A stretch of DNA of 64,000 nucleotides from Anarhynchus alexandrinus. Lineage: Eukaryota; Chordata; Aves; Charadriiformes; Charadriidae. Under the pieces are notes generated by a model. It saw nothing but the letters and a program-made list of their open reading frames with translations, searched no databases and was not told the origin of the DNA. Each line of letters begins with the position of its first letter. Within the stretch, counting starts at the first letter, position 1. The DNA lies in assembly GCA_008711295.1 (NCBI GenBank), contig VUYV01000037.1, positions 583,160 to 647,159 of the forward strand. Reading direction: 5' to 3'. Position numbers and translations under genes: made by a program. Of the stretch, positions 1 to 12,376 are shown piece after piece.

Positions 1-121
1 GCCTTGGGCAACCTGGTCTAGTGGGAGGTGTCCCTGCCTATGGCAGGGGGGTTGGAACTCGATGATCTTCAAGGTCCTTTCCAACCTAAACCATTCTATG
101 ATTCTATGATTCTATGATTCT
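1..121 (+). mobile_element. CR1 LINE, 3' end (partial at window edge)
   Basis: This is the terminal 3' untranslated end of a CR1 non-LTR retrotransposon in plus orientation. The conserved stretch ends in the family hallmark, ATTCTATG repeated about 3.5 times at 93-121. The preceding text (a TGGCAGGGGG block, then TTGGAACTCGATGATCTTCA, then the AAGGTCCTTTCCAACC block) is the usual CR1 3'-end order. CR1 copies are normally 5' truncated. Here the 5' part lies outside the window, so its length is unknown. The perfect octamers suggest a comparatively young copy. Confidence 0.95.
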
Positions 122-1144
122 TTCAAGTTAACAAAAAAGCTCACACATTCTGTTCAGATACAACAAAAAGAGAAAAAAAAATGGCTACTGTCCATTAGGC
201 TAGAATTCCTAATTATCAGCAGTGATACCCAATCCAAAATAGGACCTGTAGCTCTGATATGCACTGCAAGGTGGATGCAGATAACTGATGCAATAAAATG
301 GAAAGAGCTATATAAAAGGCTAAGGGAAAAAAAAAAAAACAAAACAGTAGCGCCAAAATAAATTTATATTTAGTTACAAGTCAGGATCATGTAAGAAGCA
401 ATTATTTTCTCTACAGTCAAAATCCTAGTGTTGGAGATTACTTCCGTACAGGCTACAGAGTATTTAAAAAAAAGAAAGGCTTGAAAGCCCACAGGGTATA
501 AAAGCATTTGTATGATTTGAAGAGACATGACAAACATGCTCATCAGGATTATTTTCACAAAAACCTAATTTTTAAATCATAAACCATGTGTCAAGTAAAA
601 GCCTCTGATATCGCCCCCATTTCTAAGAAAACCTTGCTGACCTTCACGTGTTCTGTATATGCATTTATCCAATAGACAGGAGGCAAAGGATACTGTAGCC
701 ATCTTCAAAGCTACAAGTCTGTGTAGTTTTAGTGTACAATAGAGTCAGATCTCAGACCTGTTCAAACATGATAAGCAAAACACCCAAAATACTGAACATA
801 TCAAACAATTGTGCCTCTATTCACTGAAGAGTGTAACTACATAAAGACTATTTTTATCATTTTGTAAATTAGGCTTCTTAAACATATAAACCTAGGCAAA
901 AATAAATTTTATTACCAGCAACAATAGATACCACATCACATGTATTTTTAGCAACATTTAAACAAAGCTCCTTTGTTTAAATGGATGGGTCTTTCTACAG
1001 CTTGAATTAAGCTGCAGACTGTAATTTACCCAACTCTGTCCGCCACAAGACAGCAATTTGAAAGAAACTATGCAAGATATAAGAGTCATGCTGTGAACCA
1101 GCAACTGTGAATTCTATCTCCTGGTATGAAAAGCAAGGCAAAAG

Positions 1145-1168
1145 CTAGTGGCCAGACTGGGCCACTAG
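1145..1168. repeat. Short perfect inverted repeat (9-bp arms)
   Basis: The arms CTAGTGGCC (1145-1153) and GGCCACTAG (1160-1168) are exact reverse complements around a 6-nt loop. The stem is too short to be called a structured RNA gene. It is recorded only as a local structure. Confidence 0.8.
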
Positions 1169-4100
1169 ACAGTGGTAATTCAGAAACACAGTGGCCATTC
1201 AGTACAATTTGACTTCTCTGTTCCATCAAGAGGCTCATCAGACATGACTTCCTACTCTTTTCTCAAGAACTTGGGCTTCCTCTACTCAGGTGACCAGAGA
1301 AAGTGCTCCAACTCTTCATGGGCCTGGCAAGCATTAAAGAGGAACATAAATGCACTAAGAGGCATAAGCGACTGCCTTACACACCACTCTACTCTCACAC
1401 ATGACCAAACTATGCCATTCCTGGCAGTTATTGTTTCAACAGGAGAACCCATACCGGGCATTGAATACAGACATCCAATGTGGGGACAGCCAGCGTCCCC
1501 ATGACCATGCTGGTAAACACTGATTCGCCAGATCTCCTATTCTGGCAGCTTATCCTGTTGCAGGGCAAAATTACTTTGCAGCTGACTTGCCTGGATGAGG
1601 ACTACTGAGAAACTAATTGTTACGAGTAACCCAGGTACCATCTTTACATTGTTAACATCAATAATCCTAGTTGCTCTAGAATGTGTCCATGACCAATTTT
1701 CATAACATTCAGCATTTCCAAGACAGATATTTTAAGAAATGAATACATAGTAAGGATGCATTCTATTGTGTTTCCAGCCTTTTCTCTGCTACCATGAAGA
1801 TTAGAAACTGCTTGCACTTTCTAACAGCAAGCAGTGTGAAATTCAGTACATTTGCAAGAGTGCAGGTTTACAAGACTCCCTCTCCTGTATTTTGCCTTTT
1901 ACAAGTAGTAGATTACTTCAGCAGAAATCAAGACAAAAACAAAACAGACAACCTTCAACTATGTGCAAGCCATATGTTAAAATAAAGTAAAGCATGGAAC
2001 ATTGCTGCTGTCCCAATAAGAAATTAATGAAGGCCCTCGGTTATTTTTATGAAAACTAGGCTATCACCAGAATTCTTTTCCTTCTTTAAAACAAAGGAAA
2101 TCTACTTTTTTTTTTTCCTGACTAACCTGCTGCCAGCTTCTTGGGCATAAAAAAGTACCCATCCCATGGAACCTAGGCAGCCCTTTCACATTGTGAGACA
2201 AGGACAAGGTCTACACTGGATGTGAACCAGCTTGTGCCTGTAATCACTGCTGGTCATCTACTGGTTTGTCTATACAGTCTTGGATGATGAACTAGCTATT
2301 TGGCCCTATTCAGGTGTCATTCCCCTGTGCCAGATAAAAGCCGGTCAATGATGAGACAGAAACAGTCCTGTGGATTTTGAACTGAGCAAAACAAGTCCTC
2401 ATACTGAGGCAGCTATGCCAAGTACAGTCCAGGTAAAAACCTATGTGTTCCACACCAAGGTTAAGCTCTAAGGAGCAGGGAAAGCGATGAATGCACAAGC
2501 AAAACATGAAGGAGGCAGGTTTATAGGTCTGGAAAATCCTCCATCTGCCTTTTCAAGTGGTTCCAGCTTCTCATTCATATTAAAGATAATTCTGAGCTGT
2601 GTTTCAACAGCATTGCTAAAACAAATTGCTTTAGGGAGTAGACATCCATTTTCCCAACCTCTGCTTGATGCGCGGCAGAGAACAAATAGTGCAATGCTAC
2701 TGCCAGTTCAGAAGAAGCAATGCCATAAAGGAAATAGTGCACACTTTTAAGTTCCCAAACATCCCGTTTTTCTGCAGAAATTTATAATTTTAATATAAAC
2801 TGCAGAAAATGCCCTGTATGTGTGGCTTGCTTTCCTGTGATTTCACCAGGTCCTTCTCATTATAATAATGGAAAATGTCATTTAACTATATTCACTGAGT
2901 ATCAGCTTCTCAGCCCCCACAGAGGAATCTATATTAATGTGCAGCAGCAAAATGGCAAAGCACAGAATCCTATTTATCCAAGAGTGTTTGGCTGGAAGAA
3001 GGAGCTAGGTTTGATAATGAAATCATGAGCCTGGTCCTTTACACGGTGCACGCTTCTACATGCCAGCCTCAGTATATGACTAAAACTGTTTGGACTGGAA
3101 AAGTCACTCCGTATGCCCTCTATACTACAAACAGTGATGACTAATGATATCGCTGAATGAAAAATATGGTGCTGATGCAATCACACCTGGAATAGTGTGC
3201 CCTGTGCTGAGCACTGACATTACCAACGAGCTATTTGCAGACCAGAGGGCACTCAGAAGAAAGGGAAAAGATTATTAAAGAGATCATGCAACTGCCTTAG
3301 AAAGAAAGACTAGGAGAGCTAAGTGGCACTCAGCTAGGCTAGCATGGAAGTGGGGCAAGTTTATTGAAAGCCCTTGCTTGAACTCTCCACTGTATTTAGA
3401 GAAACTTTTCTGGGAGGGTGTCTCAGGGCTGCAATATTCCAGGGGCAGTTGGCCTCCAGAGACAGAAGGTGCATGGATCTCATTTCCCAGAGAGACCAGG
3501 ATGCCAACAGAATTTCCCAGCAACAGTGTAAACTGATTCCTTCAATAGTAATGTGAGAGAGAAAATGTACTTAAACAAAATGTTGAGGGTCTGAACCTAA
3601 AGCATGTCCTTAAATTGTCTAAGTCCAATTGCTGGTGAAATCTGTGAGAGCGCAACACCCAATCAACTTAGACATTGTTTGCCATTGTGACTAAAAAGTT
3701 TAGAGAATAAATCAAATTGACTTTCATGGGACTTAGATTCCCCAATGCCCAAATGCAAATGGAACTGGAGTTACTTAAAAATTTTCATGCTTTTGAAGAG
3801 ACTACTATCTGGTATTTTGCACAGAAGGGAAGAAAGGCAGAAGTCATACACTACAAGTGCTGTAGCCAAGTGTTCAAATACTAAGAATACTTAGGAAAAA
3901 AAGGTAACAATTTAAAAATAACTAAGAGAAGTTCAGTAACAACTACCTTATAGTAAAAAGCACAAAGCAGAAGAAGAGACCAGCTCTATAGAAGGGAAGT
4001 AGGGAGGCTAATGAATGACAATAATTAGGACTGAGAACAAATACAATACACTTGAACTCCAAACAAGAACCAGCCCTACCCAAGGTACCTTCAGGTAAAG

Positions 4101-4293
4101 TTTCACACACTGTTTATCAGTGCAGGGAGTGAAGAGGTGCCAAGCTTAGACTCACTTCAGTCTGTCTCCAGGAGACCCAGCCTGGTTTTGACCATGTCAT
4201 CTTGGGTAAAACCACGTAGTTCAGCCACTCTGGGCAAGCCCTCTGAGCATCACGCTGTTTCTGAGTAAAGCAACAGGGCTGGCCGATACTGGA

Positions 4294-4313
4294 ATTTAAT
4301 AGTAGTATTAAAT
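4294..4313. repeat. Small inverted repeat upstream of the 4.3-kb hairpin
   Basis: The arms ATTTAATA (4294-4301) and TATTAAAT (4306-4313) pair perfectly around a GTAG loop. It lies 7 bp before the much larger hairpin at 4321-4368, so two fold-back structures sit side by side. Confidence 0.8.
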
Positions 4314-4320
4314 AGTAGGA

Positions 4321-4368
4321 ATTTATGCTTATCACTAGTTCTTTTAGGAACTAGCGATAAGCATAAAT
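4321..4368. repeat. Near-perfect 21-bp hairpin (quasi-palindrome)
   Basis: The left arm 4321-4341 and right arm 4348-4368 are reverse complements at 20 of 21 positions around a 6-nt loop (TTTTAG). The single exception is A at 4334 opposite C at 4355. In a minus-strand transcript it would become a G-U wobble, so that RNA could form an uninterrupted stem. The flanks do not extend the pairing, so it is shorter than a usual animal pre-miRNA stem. A template-switch mutation that copied one arm from the other is a simple origin. A microRNA-like or cruciform role is only a possibility. Confidence 0.9.
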
Positions 4369-7231
4369 GTGTAAAGCAGTTCAGAAAGAAACTTTTCCTT
4401 AACAAGGCATTATTTATCCCTTCAATATCATCATTAAAAACGAAGTACATAGCACCTAGAGCACAAACTTAGCATAAAGAGTCCCCGAAATAAGGTAGCT
4501 ACAACAAAAAAAAACAACATAAAAATCCATGGGGGGGGAAGAGCTTTACCCTGGGTTTTACACAATCCCTCTGTGTGAGGCCACATGATCTGATGCTGGT
4601 GGTATGTCTGTTACATAAATCCATATATATACACCATCCTGGAGGACAAACCATGAGTGCCAGCTGTCATCATAGGGCACACACACTGTGACAGCAGGAC
4701 GCATAACAGGGTTTGAGGCAGGGCTTCTGTCTTCTGATCTCCTGCCACTGCACAAGCGGCTGGCTACTGTATTCCCTTCAATATCCGAGATAAAATGACA
4801 TTTCAAAGATTTCATGACAGCAAGACAGGGCTTGTATTTAAGGACTGTCTCAGCTAATCTGGGATCTCTGATCACCTTCACATTTACTTCCCTCTCCTCC
4901 TATCTCTTCCTTTACACATTTACAAGTTCCCTCACCTGATATTTTTGCCAGGTGGAATAAACGAGGTCCCCTTGCATCTCAGACTGACACTCCTTGGGTA
5001 GCTCTCTCTTCCCCTCCTTCCCCCCAACTTGGCATCACTCTTTAATGATGGCATCTTTATACACAATGTTCCCTTTGTAAGCTTTCACCTTTAATAACTC
5101 ACTGGCAGCCAAGGAATTTTATCACTTAATTTCTTTTTTGACGGTTCTTTCCCATCATCCTCTACAAGATCCTCACTTTTATCATTGTTTTAATTCCTGT
5201 TTGCTTGCCACTGGACAGATTCCTACATTCAGTCAGTTAATACTGTGTGGATATCTGCAGAGCAGATAATCTTTATTTTTGAAGTGTGCATATATTATGC
5301 ATAACTCATTCCCCATAATTATACAGAGTGCTCTCATTTCTGGAAATGACTGCTCTTCTTATTCTGTCTGGAAGTAATAAGATACATTACAACAGGCTTC
5401 ACAGACTGCAGAAACAGCACAGTATACAATGCACTGATAAACTTACAAGAAAGCCTCCTCAAATGATTTCTCATTTAAGTTACTGGGAATCAAGATGTGC
5501 AGACAAGAGAAGTTTCCCTCAGCACAGTGCCCACCAGTCTTGCTCTATTAAGAATTAAGGGGTTTGCACTGTCTAGATTTCTCATCTCCTTTTTCCTATA
5601 CTTCTGAACTTGCCCTCTCCAATTCCTGTCGGCACCAGCCTTGACCACTCAGTCCCCTGTATCTCTTAATCTTATCTCATCTACCTTTTTCCCTCTTGCC
5701 ACAGTGAAGGGCACATCCTCTACAACATGATCCATAAGAATATTCCCTTATCTTTCTCCAATAAAAAATTCTCCAAGAATTATTTTAGAAATCAGTCAGC
5801 TGGTAGGCTACTGTTTTGCTCCGATGTTTTTAAAAAATAAATAGCAGAATTAATACCAGCTGACTGTATCTGTAACTTTTGTCCTCCATAGGCACTGTTA
5901 CAGCAGTGATGGGATGCTTTATTCAGCCAAGAAATCACATGGAGAATTTTGAAAAATGCCTCGTTGAAGACAACTTAGTAGAAAACCATGGTTTAAGGAA
6001 ACAAATACACCAAATTGCAGTCAAATGCATCTTCAGTCTGTTTCCGCTCTTGTTAATAATCCTACCAATTACCTATGACAATTCACACTAACCTCCTCTT
6101 AACCTGGAACACTCAGAGTAGACACTATTAAACGTGATACAGGAAAGAATCCACAAGGCAATATAACTATCACGTTTCTTGGACACTTTTACTTCAGCAT
6201 GGCTTGGCCTCTCTTCTCCCCATCAGTTTCACTAGATCTGACCAAATTAAAAACAAAAAAACTGCACAACAGAGAAACTTCAGACAGCATATTCCAAAGG
6301 AGGCAGGAAAATTATCAAAAGAAAGATCAACGTATTTGCCTAGAACACCACTGAGAGAAAGAAACATTGATATATTTGGATTGCAGCTAATAGCATACTG
6401 CATATAACTGCATCCGTCCTATTCCCAGGAAGTAAACAGTTTTTCTGCGATATTTGTACTGATATCATATAAACCATTTTTCCTGTAGTAGTCACAGATC
6501 TTATAGGAGAAACAAGGTGAAGACAAAAATCTCCAAAAACTGACTTGTACCCGAAACCATCAGCGAGAGTCACTGAATGACTCCTTGGTTAAACAAGACT
6601 TCCCTATCAAAGTATTTTCTAAGTCTTGCTTTCTTTGTTCTCAATATGCACAGATATCACAGACCCCAGCCAGCTGTCCTCAGCCACAGAGCAGCCCCTT
6701 TATTTCCATTTCTCTCCAGAGACCCACATGGACTCAAAGGAAAGCACAGATCCTCCTGCTACCTCCTCCTCCCCCACCACAGAGAAAGGTACTCAATCCT
6801 TTCAGCCCAGTTTCCCTTTCAGCTTCATTGCCTTACCCGTATGCATTGGCTATTAGCCCGTTTCCCCGTAAACACAGCTATTTCTACTGAACCTGCTCTA
6901 TTTGAATGCTTCAGACATCTATTTACTGTGAGACCTTGGGATATCCCTTCAGTTCAAACTCCGACTTCTACACACCACCTCCAAGCCAGCAGCAACCAAA
7001 AGGTGTAATTTGTAACTCTGGACCATGAAGGGCAGCACCATGCAGTGCGGCGCTAAGTTGTAGCCCTACAGAATCTGGTGTCTAGACCCAGTTTTTGAGC
7101 TAAACATCAGAGACTATATCATTTTGAACTTCGGAATTGCTGCATCTGTGTTAGACCCTACATTTTAAAGCAAGGAAAACTGGAAACCCATCATTTTTTA
7201 AGTGGCAATCTCCACTCGTTCAGAGAGAGAA

Positions 7232-7370
7232 AGGTTGGTTGGTCCAGAGGTTATGGCGCTGGCTGCCACTGTAGCAGTAAACACCTTAAGAAACCCTGGG
7301 TAAGTCAATGGTCTGCATGGGTCTCAGATCCCTGCCTCTAAGGTGAGATAGGATGCCTGTCTCAGAGCTG
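7232..7370 (+). mobile_element. Old MIR/CORE-type tRNA-derived SINE fragment
   Basis: The start (GGTTGGTCCAGAGGTTATGG) resembles the tRNA-type box-A head of MIR-family SINEs. It is followed by core-like text: ACCCTGGGTAAGTCA for the usual gacctTGGGcAAGTCAc, then a CTCAG...CCTGCCTCTAAGGTGAGATAGGA stretch for ctcagtttcctcatctgtaaaatggggata. Relative to the family order, about 30 bp around the pol III B box appear to be deleted. Divergence is high, as expected for a very old amniote repeat. The exact subfamily and 3' border are uncertain. The GGTAAGTC inside it is part of the repeat, not evidence of a splice donor. Confidence 0.55.
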
Positions 7371-7740
7371 GGACATGAATTTGAGCTGGGTTCATCCTCC
7401 TCAATTCACTTATCAAAAAGTGCAAGAAAGAGCAGCTTAGTTGTGATCTATAAATATCCTGATCTTTACAGTGGGTGCTCAGAAAGAACAGGAATTTCCA
7501 TACTAAATAAATCACAAGTATCCAGTACCAGAGGGAAGGAATTAAATCCTGTTCTGTGTTTACACAATGCTTAACACAGCAGCCAAAAAAACCAAAACGC
7601 AAATAAATTAAATGAATGAATGAAAAGTAATACTCTGGAGAAGTATATAAAACTTAAACGTCCCATAGTTTCGGACCACAGGTGACCACAAAGGACCTTT
7701 CTGTAGTGATCTTCCTTACTAGAGATGAGCACTCTGTTAA

Positions 7741-7781
7741 TTTTTTTTTTTTTATAAAAAATAAAGAAAGAGAGAGAGAAG
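7741..7781. repeat. T-run and AG-rich simple sequence
   Basis: Thirteen T are followed by TATA and an A-rich AAAGAAAGAGAGAGAGAAGG tract. This is low-complexity sequence with no sign of an associated retroposon body. Confidence 0.85.
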
Positions 7782-10700
7782 GAATCAAATCTAAACATAG
7801 CAGAATTCATTGTGAGTCACACGGGATATTTAGCTATTCCCTCCAACAAGAAATGTCTCAAGTTTCTCTTTAAATGGGTCAAGAATATGCTGGCTGCACC
7901 TGAAAGTTTCAGGAACTGTGAAAGCTTTTAAATTTGTTGTAGATCCTTAAAAAGAATTCATGCAAAGTTAATTTGTACTCTTGAATCCTCATGTCTAAAT
8001 TATTAGTTAGTATTAAATATTTGAAGTGGAAGATTTTCAGAGAGCATTGCAACTTTGGAGGATTGTTAGACTGAATGCACTTAAAACCTAGTTGGGGACA
8101 AATAATCTCCTTTCTAATTATGAATAAAGTATTAATACTTTTTTTGTCAGTAATTTTGTGTTTTACTGTTATCTCCAGCTATGCACACACAAATACCCAC
8201 ATAGTTGGAATGGAACAATATTGAAAGTAAGGAAAGGAAGTTAACACATATGGTGGCTGACAAATCCAAATGCAATACCTAAGTGTATTAGAAGCACAAA
8301 ACCAAGGTACCTTTTTAAATCTGACTAGGTGTAATTTTATGAAATTTACAGGAAGACAAGAATATAATGCTTCCCAAAAGTCAATAGCAAAGCCAATTTC
8401 AGATAAACACGAGATTCATTTTGTGCCAGACCAATAATTTGTTTTTCACATAGACATTATCAAAGGCTGAACACGTAAGGGCAAATATCTTTTATTGTTA
8501 AATGAAAGAAGAAACAAACTTCTTGGATCTATTAGATGAAATACAGGAGAATGTGCTAAAGATTCTGATGGGCATCCATACTTTTTCTGAATTCTCAGTT
8601 TACTTAAAGCTATAATATTTCCAAAAATCTCTGAAGATTTTTATACTTGTCATGCATGCAGTTCTTCATATCATGCAAGAAAGTATTTGCTCTAGAACCA
8701 ATTTTGGAGGTGCCAGGCATGTACGTAAAACAGAAGTGGCAGACAAGAACATGCAAGATCTGATTATTGATACAAAATTTTTCTATGACTTTGGAAAACA
8801 CAGCTGGTTTGTCCTGTTGCTGTAGTGATACAACAAAATGTTTACATTACTGTTTTTCAGGGATAGGCTAATATATCAGCATAGCGCTAATGCTTAGCTC
8901 TAATGAGCCCACAGTAAAGAAATATCATCAAAGCTACCTCTTGACAGCAGGAATGTACAGAAATTGTAGAATTTCTTGAAATGTGGTTTACACAGAGTGA
9001 AATTAAACATTTGAAACTGCTATGCTATCCTAAGCTGTTGTGCATTATCTTAGTGAGATGCTAAATGCACTCGCTGTTCTCATTCTGGTAAACTTGAATT
9101 TCAGAGTTGATTTAAATCATTCCTTGGAAGAAAAGGTGTTCATATAAATACAAGGATGCAATTACTGAGATAGGTAGAAACACAAAAGATTTATGTACCT
9201 AATACATATCCTGAAAGGAGAGATGCTTTCCATATAATTTTCTCTCTCCCCAGCTCCATAGCACTGAAATGCACATTTCTTGCAAAACAAACCCTCCCTA
9301 ATTCAGGTTTTAAGGAGCATCTGGAAGGGTAGAGGACTAAGCAGAAAGCTAAAAATTGTAAAGTCATTTCTCAAGCTTCTCCGGCATAAATAGCAGTATG
9401 TCAGACAGTCACTCGTCTACAACTGCTCCTGACTAAAATTAAATAGACTGCTCTGCCTGAATGTAATAGGCTTTTAATAAACAGACACCCAAACTACCTA
9501 GAAAACAGGTAAAAAGAATTTGCTTAGAGGCACTCCTACAGGATGAATTCTTGAAGTAGTAGTATGAGCTTTCCCTTAACTGCTGCACTGAGGTCAGAGA
9601 AGGAGCACACCATCTTCTTTCAGTGACTTAAGTTACATTGCCAGCAGTACACAAAAGGTTTGGGTTTTCTCGCAGACCTAGAAATTAAAAAAAAGTGAAG
9701 GCATCATTTCATGTCCACAGCTTGGTGTTTGTTGTCTCCTGTGCCTTCTCTATGTCAGCTCATTTCCACTCAGGTAGCACATCAGAATGGGCCCTACCTA
9801 CTCTGACAAAATATATTACCATGCAGCTCGTCTCATCAGTGACATCAAACTTTCCTACAAGGCAACAGTGCTCCTCGCCCATGGCATTATTGCAGGTACC
9901 TCAGGTACTGCTGGTTAGGTTCCAAATTGAGTAGATATACTGATGTCACTAAGGCATATAAAGTGATATTCAATTATAGGGTGAAAGATAGGTGCCGGAT
10001 CATTGTCCTTTGATGTTCCTTGCCTCATCACCAGATAAAGGCTCCTGCTTCTTTGACTAAGCCTTCCCTGAATTCTGCTGCCCCAGGTTGCCCCCCACCT
10101 TTCTTCTTTGCTTGTGCTAGAATTGACTGCGAGTTGCACTCAGGCAATTCCACACGCTTGATGCAGAAGGACAGCCCTTGGACTATGATCTGCTTAAGTA
10201 ATGTCAGGCTTATAGAGATACAGAGAGCTGGCACTGCTTTTCTGCATGGCAGCTGAATTTCACTTGGGCAGAAGCCATTACCTCCCTTTGGAAAGCCCTA
10301 CTTAAGGGCTTCAAGCAAATATTTCCAGTTTGCAAGCCCAAAGGTTACAGTAGCTATGCTCTTCATTATTACGGAGAATTAACTTTCTCTGTTGGAAAAC
10401 CATACTCTGCACTAAGGTCAAAACCCACTTGGACAGCAAGACATCAAAAAAAAAAAAGGGCATAAGCATATAAGCATTCATGAGATAACAGCAATAGCAA
10501 TGCAGAAGCTGCTCTTTTATCCTAGGTGGTAATGTATTATTTTAGAAAGCGCTAATACTACTTTCATTGTATATGATGATTAATGGTAATTGCTTTTGTA
10601 CTTCCATATTTTTCAGAGAACACTTTGGGTTCCAATGAATACATTAGCGCCACACTGCTGTAAACACCCTCCTTACAACTTGGCCTACAACATAGAACCA

Positions 10701-10964
10701 GATACAAAGCAGTCAAAATGAGTGTTTTTTTCCCTGTTTTGATTTTTCTGGGAGATAAGGGTTTTTTCTCTGAAGCGAAGGAGGATATTATTCAAGAACT
10801 TTCACTTTAATCTAGCCATGAGTGGTATTCTAAGTCTTCATAATGCATCTACAATTCCAATTCCCTGTTAGATTGGTTTAGTGTTAGGCCTGTGATCAAA
10901 GAATACAATTTCTTTTGCCTTCCTAGGCTTTCCCAATAATGTAGAATGCCAGAGTTTGTGGGAC

Positions 10965-10983
10965 GGGGGGAAAAAAAAAAAAA
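10965..10983. repeat. G6/A13 homopolymer junction
   Basis: Six G are followed directly by thirteen A. This is low-complexity sequence prone to length variation, and it is the kind of place where sequencing errors are likely. Confidence 0.85.
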
Positions 10984-11204
10984 GACATCTTTTCTGTTTT
11001 TCACAGGAACCATTTTATCCCTAGATACTACATCACCCCACCATCCTCAGATGTCCTTTATGTAATGACCCATGTTAAAAAATCTTGGTTTTACAAAGCT
11101 CCCGTGGATTGTCTTATGACTGTAACCCTTGCTCTCTCTTTTGTTTCCCCAGTTCTCCAGTATTTTTAAATACAACTCCCACCCCCGCTGAAGTCTCTTT
11201 GCAA

Positions 11205-11368
11205 GGATAGTGAAGTGCTGCAACAGATTGCCTTAGGGAGGTGTTGGGGTCTCCATCATCAGAAGTCTTTAAAAGCAGATTAGACAGTATCTGCCAGAAA
11301 TAGCTAATGTATTGCTTATCCTGCCTTAAGGCAGAAGGACAGACTAGATGATTTTCTATGATGCTATG
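11205..11368 (+). mobile_element. Old CR1-like LINE 3' fragment
   Basis: The order CAACAGATTGCCTTAGGGAG, then GGGGTCTCCATCATCAGAAG, then TTTAAAAGCAGATTAGACAG, then CTGCCTTAAGGCAGAAGGAC and AGACTAGATGATTTTCTATG follows the C-terminal coding end and 3' UTR of ancient CR1 families (leaves-off sequence: tggagtctccatccttgga, ggactagatgacc). The terminal octamer tail is eroded to TCTATGATGCTATGG. Divergence is clearly higher than in the copies at 1-121 and 28527. The borders are approximate. Confidence 0.65.
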
Positions 11369-11713
11369 GCTGTCAATAGGATTTTTGTACCTACATCACC
11401 TAAGGATTTATGAAACAAGTAATCTCATATTTCTTTAGATCAAAGAATTAAGTTTGTGGACTCTAAGATATTGCAGCAGTTCCCATTACCATGCTACAGA
11501 TAAGACTAATATCTTGGATACATCAATTGTTTTGTAAGAATGAACCTCGATAGCAACAACCGCGTAAGGCTGAAATGCTCCTCTGCTCAAAGGAAGTGTT
11601 CAAAGTGAATGAACCATCTTAGCCCTATTTAAGGTTCTGCTAAAGGGCTAAAATAGGATTATAAGGGTCCCAAGGCCTTCCCCTGATGATGTGATTTCCT
11701 TCTGTGTTGGCAG

Positions 11714-11791
11714 CTCACCAAGCCATATGCCTCCCTCAAAAGACTTCCATGGGACTGATGGCATATAACCGATATGGTGATCATGTGCAAG
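11714..11791 (+). other. Candidate 78-bp exon (hypothetical)
   Basis: The acceptor-like stretch TTTCCTTCTGTGTTGGCAG ends at 11713 and a strong donor, CAAG|GTAAGA, begins its intron at 11792. The 78 bp between them are a multiple of three. They are open in only one frame, starting from the second base of a codon, so the two introns would both be phase 1 (a symmetric exon that could be skipped). The encoded peptide reads ...SMGLMAYNRYGDHVQ before the donor. I do not recognise the peptide and see no flanking exons in this window. Chance pairs of splice-like sites are common in 64 kb, so this remains a hypothesis. Confidence 0.2.
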
Positions 11792-12284
11792 GTAAGAATT
11801 TCAAATGAAGCACGCTGGAGAATAATTACTATTCTATAATAGCGTCTTGATGTTATATGATACCACAAAATTCATGTAAATGAATACAAATTCAGTAATA
11901 GTCTTTCCATAGCAACCATATTACCATAATCAGTTATTGCTATTACAAAATATGGACCACATGGTCATCAAGAAACAAAACAAGTCTTAAATTCAGCAGT
12001 GAAAAGCTGAGATTCCATCTTCAAATTCCCTACCTGCTTCAAATCAAATTTCCAACAGAGGGATGTGATTCAGTGAAGCTGCTGACTCATTGCACATGAA
12101 ATTATGAATGCAACCGTGTGTTTGTATGACAAAAAGGCTAAGGAAACATAGGTACAATATTATTTATGTCATACACACATACTATGCTATACATTTTTGC
12201 TGCTTCTTTACTAAGAAAAAGTCATACCGTAATTTGATGCAAGGCAAGTAAATAGACCTTGGTTTTGATATAAAAATTCCTTAC

Positions 12285-12376
12285 CTGAAATTTCTACTGC
12301 AGGCAGCAGACCTAGACATTTGTGCCACAGACACACACACTTTTACAGAAGAGATCTCCAGTTTCTTTTTTGACCT
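12285..12376 (-). other. Candidate 92-bp exon, minus strand (hypothetical)
   Basis: Read on the minus strand, an acceptor-like TTTACATAGTTTTTAG precedes the segment and TTTCAG|GTAAGG follows it. One of the three frames is open across all 92 bases. The peptide is lysine-rich then cysteine/serine-rich and matches no family I know. The pyrimidine tract is weaker than at 11714 or 60133. A chance match is likely. Confidence 0.12.

Larger units (their letters stand above)
122..7231. other. Unique non-coding stretch
   Basis: No gene is recognisable in these 7.1 kb. It is AT-rich single-copy-looking sequence with homopolymer runs (A13 at 327-339, T11 at 2106-2116, G8 near 4531). There is a TATA-box-like string at 308-320, a 9-bp perfect stem with a 6-nt loop at 1145-1168, and the large hairpin pair at 4294-4368. 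Frames of 60-143 codons occur on both strands but match nothing I know. The longest (6577-7008, plus) sits in C/T-rich DNA where two other frames are also partly open, which argues for stop-codon depletion by composition rather than coding. Confidence 0.7.
7371..11204. other. Unique non-coding stretch
   Basis: No gene or recognisable transposon was seen. It contains T13 at 7741-7753 followed by an AAAG/AG-rich tract to about 7781, an A12 run at 10446-10457, and G6 followed by A13 at 10965-10983. Open frames here are under 80 codons and match no family I know. A near-palindromic stretch around 8880-8905, centred on TAGCGCTA, is too short to interpret. Confidence 0.65.

Noticed and set aside
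308..320. TATA box CTATATAAAAGGC as a promoter
   Set aside because: It is a good string match but lies in AT-rich sequence with no gene, CpG island or other promoter element downstream.
6577..7008. 143-codon plus-strand frame as a gene
   Set aside because: Two other plus-strand frames are also open over much of it, the sequence is C/T-rich, and no domain or Kozak/promoter support is visible.
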